From Collinsella sp. MSK.8.10 (lineage in GTDB: Bacteria; Actinomycetota; Coriobacteriia; Coriobacteriales; Coriobacteriaceae), in the NCBI RefSeq assembly GCF_019041915.1, contig NZ_JAHPYF010000003.1, forward strand, positions 124,001 through 188,000: a stretch of 64,000 nt of DNA, given 5' to 3'. Shown one piece after another: positions 26,539-35,248 of this stretch. How positions within the stretch are numbered: the first letter of the stretch is position 1; each line of letters opens with the position of its first letter. A program made the position numbers and the translations under genes. The notes under the pieces are model-generated. The model was not told the origin of the DNA and did no database searches. It saw only the letters and a list, made by a program, of their open reading frames with translations.

Positions 26539-26709
26539 ATGTTCAATGCTTTCGCGCATGCTTTACTTGCCCTCGCGCCCGAGTTCGATGCTGCAAAGGT
26601 CGAGGACGTTCCTATGAGCCTAAAGGCCTGGATCGATGGTTCGCAGGGCAACATCCGGAGGGAGACGTTGGGTGCCAAGTGCATGGCGCGTCACTTCTTT
26701 GCAAATTAG
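26539..26709 (+). CDS. Small hypothetical protein, 56 residues
   Basis: A short open frame with a GAGGAG site eight bases before ATG 26539, encoding FNAFAHALLALAPEFDAA, then a hydrophilic central part (SLKAWIDGSQGNIRRE) and MARHFFAN at the end. No family is recognised. It lies between the argG terminator and argH. Translation is supported by the strong ribosome binding site and third-position GC in most codons, but not by homology. Confidence 0.5.
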   Translation: MFNAFAHALLALAPEFDAAKVEDVPMSLKAWIDGSQGNIRRETLGAKCMARHFFAN

Positions 26710-26827
26710 CTACATGGCTCCGCTCACGGTGGGGAATGTGTAAAACTAGCGGTTGAAAAATCGCTTTAGCGATATGGCGCATTGCTTTGGGCGCTTGTTT
26801 TGGTATTTGGAGAAAGGGGACGGTTCC

Positions 26828-28258
26828 ATGGCTCTTTGGGGTGGTCGTTTTGAGGCAGGCGTGGCCGAGGTCACGCAGGAGTTTGGCGCGTCGCTGCCGG
26901 TCGACAAACATCTCTATAAACAGGATATCGCCGGCTCTAAGGCGCATGCCAAAATGCTGGCGGCCCAGGGCATCATCAGTGCCGAGGACGAGCAGGCGAT
27001 TGCCGAGGGTCTGACCGGAATCGAACAGGATATCGATGCCGGCAACTTCACCTTCGACATCAACGACGAGGACATTCATATGTCCATCGAGAGCGAGCTG
27101 ACGCGTCGCATCGGCGAGGCTGGCAAGCGCTTGCATACCGGACGTTCGCGCAACGACCAGGTGGCGACCGACACGCGCCTGGGCGTCAAGGCGCTGGCCA
27201 AGGAGCTCATGGAGGCCAATCTAGAGCTGCGCCATGTGCTGGTGGATGCGGCTAAGAAGTACGACAAGGTGATTTTGCCGGGCTACACGCACATGCAGCA
27301 CGCTCAGCCCGTGCTGCTGTCGCATCATCTGCTGGCGTATTCTTGGATGTTCGCGCGCGACTTTACACGCCTGAAGGCCGCCTTTGATGCCGCCGACAAC
27401 TGCCCGCTGGGTGCTGCCGCGCTTGCCGGTACGAGCTATCCGCTCGATCGTCAGATGACGGCTGCCGAACTTGGCTTTGCGGGCGTGATCCCCAATTCGC
27501 TCGATGCTGTTTCCGACCGTGATTTCCTGCTCGATTTGCATTACGCCGGTTCCGTCATGGCCATGCACCTGTCGCGTCTTTCCGAGGAGATCGTGCTGTG
27601 GTCGAGCTCCGAATTTGGCTTTATCACGCTTTCAGACTCCTACTCCACCGGCTCGTCTATCATGCCGCAGAAGAAGAACCCCGACTTTGCCGAGCTTATC
27701 CGCGGCAAGAGCGGTCGCGTGTACGGCAACCTGGTGCAGCTGCTGGTAACCATGAAGGGCTTGCCGCTTGCTTATAACAAGGACTTGCAGGAGGACAAGG
27801 AGGGCGCGCTCGATACCGCCCATACGCTCATGCAGTGCCTGTCCGTTATGGCCGGAATGATTTCGACTTGGACCGTCAACGAGGATGCCATGGCGCGCGA
27901 GTGCGGCGTGGGGCACCTTGCCGCCACCGATGTTGCCGATTACCTGGCTAAGCGTGGTCTGCCGTTCCGCGAGGCACATGCCGTGGTGGGCCATCTGGTC
28001 CTGATGTGCGAGAAGCGCGGCTGCAATCTTGAGGACCTGCCGTTTGAGGTGTTCCAGGAGGCAAGCCCGCTCTTTGAGCGCGACATTACCGAGGCGCTCG
28101 ACATCCCGTCGATTGTCGCTGCGCGCACGACCGAGGGCGGCACCGCCCCTGCCGCCGTTGCCGTGCAGCTTGAGCGCGCTGAGGCGCAGCTCGTGGCTGA
28201 CGAGGGCGTGTTTGGATCGCTGACCAAGGTCGTCGAGATGGGTCACGGGGTAAAGTAG
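26828..28258 (+). CDS. argH: Argininosuccinate lyase
   Basis: Splits argininosuccinate into arginine and fumarate; 476 residues of the fumarase/aspartase superfamily. The signature GSSIMPQKKNPDFAELIRGK contains the catalytic serine. HTGRSRNDQVATDTRL and GYTHMQHAQPVLLSHH (catalytic His) are in the expected positions. ATG 26828 follows AAAGGGGACGG and starts the typical MALWGGRF sequence. It completes the argG-argH pair, although it is 520 bases downstream and may have its own promoter. Confidence 0.97.
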   Translation: MALWGGRFEAGVAEVTQEFGASLPVDKHLYKQDIAGSKAHAKMLAAQGIISAEDEQAIAEGLTGIEQDIDAGNFTFDINDEDIHMSIESELTRRIGEAGKRLHTGRSRNDQVATDTRLGVKALAKELMEANLELRHVLVDAAKKYDKVILPGYTHMQHAQPVLLSHHLLAYSWMFARDFTRLKAAFDAADNCPLGAAALAGTSYPLDRQMTAAELGFAGVIPNSLDAVSDRDFLLDLHYAGSVMAMHLSRLSEEIVLWSSSEFGFITLSDSYSTGSSIMPQKKNPDFAELIRGKSGRVYGNLVQLLVTMKGLPLAYNKDLQEDKEGALDTAHTLMQCLSVMAGMISTWTVNEDAMARECGVGHLAATDVADYLAKRGLPFREAHAVVGHLVLMCEKRGCNLEDLPFEVFQEASPLFERDITEALDIPSIVAARTTEGGTAPAAVAVQLERAEAQLVADEGVFGSLTKVVEMGHGVK

Positions 28259-28642
28259 AAATCTGGCCGAAGCCGTTTTTGCCATTTATTGAGGAATCAT
28301 TTTTTGCTTTACGGGCGTCTGCTGATGTGGGCGTCCGTATTTTGTTGCTATGGGGAGGGGCTTGTCGAGAACTTCTGTAGGACCTTTGGGCAGGTTGTGA
28401 AGGGGTACGTTCGCGGGTGGCAACCGACCGTCTGCTCTGTTCGATGCGGTTGATGGGCGGTCGGATGGTACTCTAATCGGGCTTCGAAACAGAAGTGACA
28501 CATATGGAGCGCTTTAATAAATTGCAACGTTTCAATAAACAGCTTTTTGTTTAACTGCAGCTAAAACTCTGTTACGATGCAGTCCAGGCGGGTGCCGGAA
28601 TGGGACTTGGGCACGCGCGAACCTACTTGAAAGGCTACTTTT
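28259..28642. other. Gene-poor gap between argH and ndk
   Basis: No convincing gene is seen in these 384 bases. A 16-codon frame at 28504 lacks a ribosome binding site. The segment 28546-28580 contains TTGTTT and TGTTAC spaced by 17 bases, a possible ndk promoter. Near 28270-28340 there are T-rich stretches after argH without a clear terminator stem. Confidence 0.4.
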
Positions 28643-29047
28643 ATGGCTATCGAGAAGACCTTCATCATGATTAAGCCCGACGCCGTGCGCGACCGCAAGA
28701 TCGGCGAGATCGTTGCTCGCATTGAGCGCAGCGGCCTTGTCATCGAGCGCATGGAGATGACCACGCTCGAGCGCGCTACCGTCGAGGAGCACTACGCCCA
28801 TCTGGCCGACAAGCCCTTCTTTGGCGGTCTCTGCGACTTTATGACGAGCGGTCCGGTCGTCAAGATGGTCGTTTCCGGTCTCTCCGCTGTTGCTAAGATG
28901 CGCACCCTCATGGGCGCTACCAACCCGCTTGAGGCTGCTCCTGGTACCATCCGCGGCGACTTTGCCGTCGATGTCAACGCCAACGTGATCCACGGCTCCG
29001 ACTGCCTGGAGAACGCCGAGATTGAGATCAAGCGCTTCTTTGGCTAA
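28643..29047 (+). CDS. ndk: Nucleoside diphosphate kinase
   Basis: Transfers the gamma phosphate of ATP to nucleoside diphosphates through a phosphohistidine; 134 residues, the usual length. The start EKTFIMIKPDAVRDRKIGEI is characteristic. The catalytic histidine is in NVIHGSDCLENAEIEI near residue 117. GATNPLEAAPGTIRGDFA is the nucleotide-binding loop. GAAAGG precedes ATG 28643. A terminator follows immediately. Confidence 0.98.
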   Translation: MAIEKTFIMIKPDAVRDRKIGEIVARIERSGLVIERMEMTTLERATVEEHYAHLADKPFFGGLCDFMTSGPVVKMVVSGLSAVAKMRTLMGATNPLEAAPGTIRGDFAVDVNANVIHGSDCLENAEIEIKRFFG

Positions 29048-29085
29048 ACCAGCTTTGACTCCTTAAAGCTGTTAGCGTGTGGCTT

Positions 29086-29119
29086 GGGCGCCGCGGAACT
29101 CCATCCGCGGCGCCCTTTT
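29086..29119 (+). terminator. Terminator after ndk
   Basis: Perfect 12-base stem (GGGCGCCGCGGA / TCCGCGGCGCCC) with a six-base loop, then TTTTATT, 38 bases after the ndk stop. Confidence 0.9.
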
Positions 29120-29133
29120 ATTCCAAAATCTAT

Positions 29134-29174
29134 GCAGGGGCCCGCTCGGACATGTGTTCCGAGCGGGCCCCTGC
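29134..29174. terminator. Bidirectional hairpin between ndk and rpiB
   Basis: Perfect 17-base inverted repeat (GCAGGGGCCCGCTCGGA and its complement) with a seven-base loop, located between two convergent genes. It probably ends the minus-strand rpiB transcript and backs up the ndk terminator. Confidence 0.75.
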
Positions 29175-29198
29175 TGTTAGCTTGTGGCACTGAATAGT

Positions 29199-29666
29199 TT
29201 AGGCTTCGCCGACGATCTTAAGGGCGCGCGTGTGATCGATCTCGTTGAGGAGGTTAACGCGACGCTCGTGACGACCACCCTCAAACTCGGCGTCGAGCCA
29301 CTCGTCGACGATCATCTTGGCGAGCTCGGAGCCCACGACGCGGGCGCCAAAGGCGAGCACGTTGGTATTGTTGTGCATGCGGGAGAGCTTGGCGCTGAAG
29401 GGCTCGGAGCACACAACGGCGCGTACGCCCTCGACCTTGTTGGCAGCCAGGCTAATCCCGACACCGGTGCCACAGATGAGGATGCCCAGGTCGACGTCGC
29501 CGTTGGCAACGGCCTTACCCACCTTGTAGCCGGCGATGGGGTAGTCAAAGCTTTCGGAGGTGTCGGTGCCAAAGTTCACGACCTCGCAGCCGCGCTCCTT
29601 CAGGTGCTCGGAAATGATGTTCTTGAGCTCGACGGCGGCGTGGTCGTTACCGATACCGATCTTCAT
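29199..29666 (-). CDS. rpiB: Ribose-5-phosphate isomerase B
   Basis: Interconverts ribose-5-phosphate and ribulose-5-phosphate in the pentose phosphate pathway; 155 residues, RpiB/LacAB family. The start KIGIGNDHAAVELKN matches the family, with the conserved D-H-A. The catalytic cysteine is in GILICGTGVGISLAANK, and NVLAFGARVVG supplies the anion-binding region. ATG 29666 follows AGAGGAACC; longer readings upstream are not supported. It is divergent from cyuA. Confidence 0.93.
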   Translation of the reverse strand: MKIGIGNDHAAVELKNIISEHLKERGCEVVNFGTDTSESFDYPIAGYKVGKAVANGDVDLGILICGTGVGISLAANKVEGVRAVVCSEPFSAKLSRMHNNTNVLAFGARVVGSELAKMIVDEWLDAEFEGGRHERRVNLLNEIDHTRALKIVGEA

Positions 29667-29936
29667 GGATGGTTCCTCTCTGGTCTGTGCGGCGCAAATG
29701 CTAAAGGTGTTTACCGCGTTCGACTGCATGATAGCGCGACTTTTGCGTAAACGCTCGGGCGTTTTTTGGTCAAACGCTTTAGCAGGCAACAAGACCGGCT
29801 TCTCATGAATAATGCCGCCAATTTGTGCTTGAGCGCCGTCCGCCGGAACCATGGTTGCGGTTTTTGATGCATTGTTATCAAATAAAGGAGCTAACTTTTT
29901 TGAGAGCCCAGCCCGTTATGCAAGCAGGAGATACCT

Positions 29937-31256
29937 ATGCCCACCGATTCCATCCGTGATGCCGCGTTTTGCGATGTTTTGAACCGCGAGCTTGTCTGTG
30001 CACTCGGCTGCACCGAGCCCATTGCCGTTGCCTATGCAGCGGCGCTGGCGAGCCAGACGCTCGGTTGCGAACCCGATCATATGGATGTTGCCTGCTCGGG
30101 CAACATCATCAAGAACGTCAAGAGCGTGACCGTGCCCAACTCGGGCGGTATGCACGGTATTGAGGCCGCGGCCGTGCTGGGTGCCGTGGGCGGCGACGCT
30201 AAGAGCGCACTTGAGGTGCTCGAGAGCGTTAACGATGAAGACCGCGCTCGTGTGGCCGAGCTCCTCGCCGACGCCGGCTACTGCGATGTGTCGCTTGTCG
30301 AGGGTGTGCCCAACCTCTACATCAAGGTGACTGCGACGGCCGGGGGCCATACCGCGGTCGTCGAGATTACCGATCACCACACCAATGTCACGTGCCATAC
30401 GCTCGATGGTATTCCGGTATGCGGCAAGTCGGCGGGGGAGTGCGCCGCCTGCGCCGAGCGCGTGGTGGCCGAGCGTGCGGCAGATAACGCCGATACCCCT
30501 ATGAGCATCGAGTCCATCATCGACTTTATCGAGGACGGTGACATTGAGGACGCCCGTGCTGCCGTTGAGCGTCAGATTGAGCTGAATGGCGCGATCAGTG
30601 CCGAGGGTCTCGCGCACGCTTGGGGCGCCGAGGTGGGTCGTACGCTGCTGGGTGCTCGTGCCGATGACGTCGCCTGCCGTGCCCGTGCCCGTGCGGCCGC
30701 CGGGTCCGACGCCCGCATGAACGGTTGCGCGCTGCCGGTCGCCATTGTGTGCGGCTCGGGCAATCAGGGCATTACCTGCGCATTGCCCGTCATGGAGTAT
30801 GCCGAGTACCTGCGCTGCGACCACGAGCGCCTGGTGCGCGCCGTGATGCTGTCCGATCTTATTGCCGTGCATATCAAGAGCTATATTGGCGCGCTCTCGG
30901 CGTTTTGCGGTGCTATTTGCGCTGCGTGCGGCTCCGGCGCTGCGATTACCTGGCTGTGCGGTGGCACGCGCGAACAGATTGGCGCGACGGTCTCGAACAC
31001 GCTCGGTAATGTGGGCGGCATCGTGTGCGACGGCGCCAAGGCGAGCTGTGCCGCCAAGATCTCGGCTGCCGTTGATGCGGCGATTCTGGGCCACGATATG
31101 GCTATGCAGGGTCGCGGCTTCCGCGCCGGCGAGGGCCTGATCCAGGATACCGTTGAGCAGACAATCGCCAGCATGGGCTACGTGGGCCGCGTGGGCATGA
31201 AGGACACCGACGTCGAGATCCTCAACATCATGATCGGCAAAACCCAAGTGTGCTAG
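29937..31256 (+). CDS. cyuA: L-cysteine desulfidase family protein (UPF0597, CyuA/YhaM)
   Basis: A 439-residue enzyme of the iron-sulfur L-cysteine desulfidase (CyuA)/serine dehydratase alpha-like family, which breaks cysteine into pyruvate, ammonia and sulfide under anaerobic conditions. Key segments are LGCTEPIAVAYAAALA near residue 28, CSGNIIKNVKSVTVPN and, in the C-terminal half, ICGSGNQGITCALPV-type (VCGSGNQGITCALPV) and NTLGNVGGIVCDGAKASCAAK, which supply the [4Fe-4S] cysteines. The protein is cytoplasmic and oxygen-sensitive by family. It overlaps the end of the convergent HAD gene by four bases. Confidence 0.9.
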   Translation: MPTDSIRDAAFCDVLNRELVCALGCTEPIAVAYAAALASQTLGCEPDHMDVACSGNIIKNVKSVTVPNSGGMHGIEAAAVLGAVGGDAKSALEVLESVNDEDRARVAELLADAGYCDVSLVEGVPNLYIKVTATAGGHTAVVEITDHHTNVTCHTLDGIPVCGKSAGECAACAERVVAERAADNADTPMSIESIIDFIEDGDIEDARAAVERQIELNGAISAEGLAHAWGAEVGRTLLGARADDVACRARARAAAGSDARMNGCALPVAIVCGSGNQGITCALPVMEYAEYLRCDHERLVRAVMLSDLIAVHIKSYIGALSAFCGAICAACGSGAAITWLCGGTREQIGATVSNTLGNVGGIVCDGAKASCAAKISAAVDAAILGHDMAMQGRGFRAGEGLIQDTVEQTIASMGYVGRVGMKDTDVEILNIMIGKTQVC

Positions 31257-32011
31257 GACAGTTCGTCGGCTATTTGGTGCTCGTAGAAGGCTTCGATTAC
31301 GGCGTTGAAGTCGCGGGCGAAGTCTTCCATGGTTCCGCACCAGGTGGCTCGGCTGGGCTTGCCTTGGCCCACATAGGCAGTCTGAATGCCGCAGGCGGGG
31401 CTGGGGAAGTCGCGTTTGGGATCGTTGCCCACCATAAGGACCTCGTGCGGCTCGAGCCCCATCACCTGAAGCTGCTCTAGATAGTAGGTGGCATCAGGCT
31501 TGCAGCGGCTAGCGTTTCCCATGTGCGTCACGAGTTCAAAGGGGGCGTCAGCCAGGTCGCCCCAACCCATGCGGCATTCGATGGCCCCCTGGGGAAAGCT
31601 GGGGTTGGTAAAGAGCGCGTAGCGCAGCCCTGCGTCCTGTACGGCCTGGAGCGCGGCGTGTGCGCCCGGCATGGCGTGGGCGTTAATGATATCGTCGTTC
31701 TTGTACGGAAGAACTTCGCGTTCGTAGTAGGTAAACGCCTCGTAGATGAGGGGATCGGAGAGGCAGATCCCGCATCGGCGCTCGACCTCTTCTTGGTAAA
31801 ACTCAAGATTGGTGCGGTTGTCCGTGCCGCTGCGGCGATTGGCGTTGAGGTCGACCAGGATGGTGCCGAGGCGTGCCATCGTGCCACCGCGGCTGCGGCG
31901 GCCGATATCCGCGAGCATCGAAGAGACATCCTTAAAATAGCGAAGGATGAACGCGTTGAGGTTGATGCTGAGAAGCGTCTCGTCCATATCGAAAACGACT
32001 GCTTTGAGCAC
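31253..32011 (-). CDS. HAD-superfamily hydrolase (subfamily IA)
   Basis: A 252-residue HAD phosphatase. Motif I is VVFDMDETLLSINLNAFIL with the DxD nucleophile, motif II lies in YALFTNPSFPQGAIECRM, and motifs III/IV are KPDATYYLEQL and LMVGNDPKRDFPSP. The large helical cap between motif I and II (about residues 15-110) points to subfamily IA. The GTG start at 32011 follows GAAAGGTG and is preferred over upstream ATGs with no ribosome site. It converges on cyuA, with a four-base overlap of stop regions. The substrate is unknown. Confidence 0.85.
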   Translation of the reverse strand: MLKAVVFDMDETLLSINLNAFILRYFKDVSSMLADIGRRSRGGTMARLGTILVDLNANRRSGTDNRTNLEFYQEEVERRCGICLSDPLIYEAFTYYEREVLPYKNDDIINAHAMPGAHAALQAVQDAGLRYALFTNPSFPQGAIECRMGWGDLADAPFELVTHMGNASRCKPDATYYLEQLQVMGLEPHEVLMVGNDPKRDFPSPACGIQTAYVGQGKPSRATWCGTMEDFARDFNAVIEAFYEHQIADELS

Positions 32012-32326
32012 GCGGGCACCTTTCTCGTAAATTTGATCTAGAGTTGTTGGCTCCGGATACTTTACCCCAAAGCCGAATGCCTGGCTGGTTATCGTCAAGT
32101 TGCGGAGACGTGTGTTCATAAGATTACGAAAAAGTCTCCACACGAGTAAAAAATCGCAGTTCACGCTTGAAATCGAAATGATTTCCCCGTAACCTATACG
32201 AACGTGATTGCATAAGCGTCACATTAGTATCTGTCGGCTCCCGAGTGTTCCTAAACGTTGTGTGCTTGTCGCACCCTTCTGTAGGTCCTAGCAATCGGGG
32301 CCCCGTAGTTCGAAAGGGGTCCACCT
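32012..32326. other. Divergent promoter region of the HAD gene and rpsA
   Basis: No gene is seen in these 315 bases. TTGAAA at 32166-32171 and TAACCT about 17 bases later form a possible promoter for rpsA on the plus strand. The remainder probably forms the long untranslated leader of rpsA, as is common for S1. Confidence 0.35.
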
Positions 32327-33493
32327 TTGAGTGAGATTCAGAACTCGTCCATTTTCTCTCTTGACGATGTCAACGAGGAGGAGATGAACAACCTCATCGA
32401 CGGTACGATTACCGACTTTGATGAGGGCGATCTCGTTAACGGCACTGTCGTTAAGATCGAGCATGACGAGGTGCTCGTTGACATCGGATTCAAGTCCGAG
32501 GGCGTTATCCCGGTCCGCGAGCTGTCCATCCGCAAGGACGCTAACCCTGCAGACATCGTTGCACTCGGTGATCCCATCGAGGCTCTGGTTCTCCAGAAGG
32601 AGGACAAGGACGGCCGTCTGGTCCTGTCCAAGAAGCGTGCCGAGTACGAGCGTGCTTGGAACCGCATCGAGGAGAAGTTCAACTCCGGCGAGAACGTCGA
32701 GGGCGAGGTTATCGAGGTCGTCAAGGGCGGCCTGATCCTCGACATCGGCCTGCGTGGCTTCCTGCCCGCTTCCCTCGTCGACCTCCGTCGTGTCAAGGAC
32801 CTCACCTCCTACATGGGCACCCGCATCGAGGCCCGCGTCATCGAGATGGACCGCAACCGCAACAACGTCGTCCTCTCCCGTCGCGTCGTGCTCGAGGAGT
32901 CCCGTAAGGCCGAGCGCTCCGAGATCCTGTCCAAGCTCAAGTCTGGCATGCGTCTCCAGGGCACCGTTTCCTCCATCGTCGACTTCGGCGCCTTCGTCGA
33001 CCTCGGCGGTATCGACGGCCTCATCCACATCTCCGAGCTCTCCTGGAACCACGTCAACCATCCTTCCGAGGTTGTCAAGGTCGGCCAGGAGGTCGAGGTC
33101 GAGGTTCTCGACGTCGATCTCAACCGCGAGCGCATCTCCCTGGGTCTCAAGCAGACCACCGAGGATCCGTGGCGTGCACTGGTCAAGAAGTACCCCGTCG
33201 GCGCTATCGTCGAGGGCACTGTGACCAAGCTTGTCCCGTTCGGCGCTTTCGTCGACCTGGGCGAGGGCATCGAGGGCCTGGTGCACATCTCCGAGATGGC
33301 CAACAAGCACGTCGATCAGCCTTCTCAGGTCACCCATGTGGGCGACAAGGTTCAGGTCAAGGTCATGGAGATCGACCTCGACCGTCGTCGTATCTCCCTG
33401 TCCATGAAGTCTGCTGCTGAGACTCTGGGCGTCGAGATCGAGGTTACCCCGCTGCCTTCCGAGAAGAAGGACGAGGAGACCGACGCCGAGTAA
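32327..33493 (+). CDS. rpsA: 30S ribosomal protein S1
   Basis: RNA-binding protein that helps the ribosome capture mRNA; 388 residues with four S1 OB-fold repeats at about residues 30-105, 115-185, 200-270 and 285-355. The repeats show the signature VDIGFKSEGVIP, LDIGLRGFLPAS, VDLGGIDGLIHISELSW and VDLGEGIEGLVHISEMA. This is the four-domain actinobacterial/Firmicute form rather than the six-domain E. coli form. The start is TTG 32327, with GAAAGGGG six bases upstream, and no closer ATG gives the full first domain. The C-terminus is short and acidic. A terminator follows. Confidence 0.95.
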   Translation: MSEIQNSSIFSLDDVNEEEMNNLIDGTITDFDEGDLVNGTVVKIEHDEVLVDIGFKSEGVIPVRELSIRKDANPADIVALGDPIEALVLQKEDKDGRLVLSKKRAEYERAWNRIEEKFNSGENVEGEVIEVVKGGLILDIGLRGFLPASLVDLRRVKDLTSYMGTRIEARVIEMDRNRNNVVLSRRVVLEESRKAERSEILSKLKSGMRLQGTVSSIVDFGAFVDLGGIDGLIHISELSWNHVNHPSEVVKVGQEVEVEVLDVDLNRERISLGLKQTTEDPWRALVKKYPVGAIVEGTVTKLVPFGAFVDLGEGIEGLVHISEMANKHVDQPSQVTHVGDKVQVKVMEIDLDRRRISLSMKSAAETLGVEIEVTPLPSEKKDEETDAE

Positions 33494-33849
33494 ATCGGTT
33501 TGACGATCACTTGTTTTAAGATCACTTGTTTTAAGGGATCCGTCCGCAATGGACGGGTCCCTTTTTGCATTTGTTGCTGAGGTACGCGATGCTGCCCGTG
33601 CGCGATGCTGCCCTGGCTGTTCGCAGACTATTGGGTTGTCGGTGCATGAAAAATGCCGACATCCCGCCTCGGGGAGGAGGCGGGAACGCACCGAGTAGAC
33701 GGAGGGGTGCGGAGCGCGGTCGCGTCTCGACTGACGACGTTGCCCATCGACAACCCTATTGTACTGCATAGCGCGGTTCTTGGTTTATCGTGTCGAACGC
33801 TTGTGTTGTGCCATTGCCTGCGGCAACGGTGTGCTACACTCTTGCACTG
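33494..33849. other. Intergenic region between rpsA and rnpB
   Basis: Contains a perfect tandem duplication of a 15-base unit (GATCACTTGTTTTAA at 33505-33519 and 33520-33534), the rpsA terminator, and a hairpin TCCCGCCTC / GAGGCGGGA at about 33660-33683. No protein gene is evident. The rnpB promoter should lie near 33800-33845 but was not assigned. Confidence 0.6.
33534..33566 (+). terminator. Terminator after rpsA
   Basis: Stem AGGGATCCGTCC / GGACGGGTCCCT (with one mismatch) and a GCAAT loop, then five T residues, 40 bases after the rpsA stop. Confidence 0.88.
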
Positions 33850-34210
33850 CTGAGTGGGCCAGACGGTCGCGCGATGTGCTGCTTGCAGCACGCGTGAGGA
33901 AAGTCCGGGCTCCAGAGGGCGGGATGCCGGCTAACGGCCGGGCGGAGTGATCCGACGGAAAGCGCCGCAGAAAAGAAGACTCCCACCTGCGCCGCAAGGC
34001 GTAAAGGGAAAAGCTGAAACGGTGGTGTAAGAGACCACCAGCGTCGTGGCAACACGGCGGCTTGGCAAGCCCCATCCGGAGCAAGCGCGAATAGGAACGC
34101 TATGGGCCGGCCCGGTCCGCGTTCGGGTAGCGTGCGTGGAGCTGCATGGTAACGTGCAGACAAGATAAATGACCGTTCACGACAGAACCCGGCTTATCGG
34201 CCCACTCGGC
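33850..34210 (+). ncRNA. rnpB: RNase P RNA, bacterial class A
   Basis: Catalytic RNA that matures tRNA 5' ends. The 5' GAGTGGGCC pairs with GGCCCACTC at the 3' end (about 34199-34207) as helix P1. Conserved blocks are visible: GGAAAGTCCGGGCTCC, GGAAAGCGCCGCAGAAA-type (CGGAAAGCGCCGCAGAAAA region at 33956-33975), GTGGCAACACGGCGG-type and GACAGAACCCGGCTTATCGG near the 3' end. Length and motif order fit class A. The downstream gap contains two large palindromes. Confidence 0.96.
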
Positions 34211-34226
34211 ACTTTGTTGACGCTGC

Positions 34227-34325
34227 GAACCCGTCAGCGCGGCAATCTGCCTTTCAAGCCTTCGGGCATGACCATAAGGTCAATGCCCTCGGCTTTCAAG
34301 GCACCTTGCTCGCGCTGACGGGTTC
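34227..34325. repeat. Nested palindrome downstream of rnpB, unit 1
   Basis: Outer arms 34227-34241 and 34311-34325 (GAACCCGTCAGCGCG and its complement) are perfect inverted copies. The interior has a second dyad based on GGGCATGACC...GGTCAATGCCC. It starts 17 bases after the RNase P RNA 3' end. Confidence 0.75.
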
Positions 34326-34333
34326 TCGCCTTC

Positions 34334-34431
34334 GACGGCGTCAGCTGGCCGATTTGGCGCTCATTCGTCGGTCGCCGCCATAAGGCGTGCTCCCTCCTCT
34401 TTCGGGCCAAATCGACTCAGCTGACGCCGTC
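34334..34431. repeat. Palindrome downstream of rnpB, unit 2
   Basis: Arms 34334-34357 and 34407-34431 (GACGGCGTCAGCT...GATTTGG against its complement) match with a short central mismatch. The unit is adjacent to unit 1. Together they fill the 332-base gap between rnpB and the yigZ-like gene, where no protein gene is seen. Confidence 0.72.
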
Positions 34432-34542
34432 TCGCTGTTTTTGCCTGGTCATTGACTTTGCCGTTCTATTTACCGGGGTTACCGGTGCTGTCTTTGCCGT
34501 ATTATTGAGGCTGTTTGTTGCTTTGCTTGTTGTTGAGGGGCT

Positions 34543-35181
34543 TTGTTGGACAGCTATTTTACTCTTCAATCGAATATTGAGGCTTCGGGCGAGTTTGTGG
34601 ACCGCAAGAGCCGGTTTATTGCCCAGCTGGTCCATATTGAGTCCGAGGATGAGGCGAATGCCTTTATTGAGATGGTTCGCAAGCGCCATTACGACGCTCG
34701 ACACAATGTTCCCGCGTGGATTTTGGTCGATGGACGCGAGCGCCAGAGCGATGACGGCGAGCCGAGCCGCACGAGCGGTATGCCGACGCTCGAGGTGTTG
34801 CGCGGTGCAGGGCTCAAAAATGTTTGCTGCGTGGTGACGCGCTATTTTGGCGGAACGTTGCTGGGGCCTGGTGGCTTGGTGCGTGCCTACACTGCGGCGA
34901 CGCAGGCGGCGGTGGCCGCGGCTCAGGAGGCCGGACAGATCGTCGAGATGACAAGTGTTGTGCCCGTTGATGTTCATGTGGCCTATCCGCAATACGAGCA
35001 GGTGCTTCGCCTGGCGCAGGATTCGGGTGCCAAGGTTTCGGATACCGATTACGCGGATGCCGTGACACTTCATTTGGTGTTCAAGGCGGGGGAGCAGGAA
35101 CCGTTTTGCGCTAAGATGCGCGAGCTTATGGCGGGGCGCGAGGAGATTGAGGTTGGCGCTCCCGAGTTTGCGGAGTTCTAA
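34543..35181 (+). CDS. yigZ: YigZ/IMPACT family protein (UPF0029)
   Basis: A 212-residue protein of the YigZ family, related to eukaryotic IMPACT. The biochemical role is not settled; nucleic-acid or elongation-factor-like binding has been suggested from the fold. The N-terminal UPF0029 domain has the conserved KSRFIAQLVHIESEDEANAFI, HYDARHNVPAWIL and SDDGEPSRTSGMP, followed by VVTRYFGGTLLGPGGLVRAY. The C-terminal DUF1949-like domain starts near residue 145. The start is TTG 34543 or 34546 after GAGGGG. A terminator follows. Confidence 0.9.
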   Translation: MLDSYFTLQSNIEASGEFVDRKSRFIAQLVHIESEDEANAFIEMVRKRHYDARHNVPAWILVDGRERQSDDGEPSRTSGMPTLEVLRGAGLKNVCCVVTRYFGGTLLGPGGLVRAYTAATQAAVAAAQEAGQIVEMTSVVPVDVHVAYPQYEQVLRLAQDSGAKVSDTDYADAVTLHLVFKAGEQEPFCAKMRELMAGREEIEVGAPEFAEF

Positions 35182-35184
35182 CGG

Positions 35185-35231
35185 CGACGGCCGGCGTGCT
35201 TTTGGATGAATCCCAAGCGCGCCGGCCGTCG
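35185..35231. terminator. Bidirectional hairpin between convergent genes
   Basis: Perfect 12-base arms (CGACGGCCGGCG at 35185-35196 and complement at 35220-35231) enclosing a 23-base loop, in the 67-base gap between the yigZ-like gene and the C_GCAxxG_C_C gene. Confidence 0.75.
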
Positions 35232-35248
35232 ATTTCTGTTGCAGCCGT

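Noticed and set aside
28504..28554. A 16-codon frame upstream of ndk
   Set aside because: No ribosome binding site; content is not informative.
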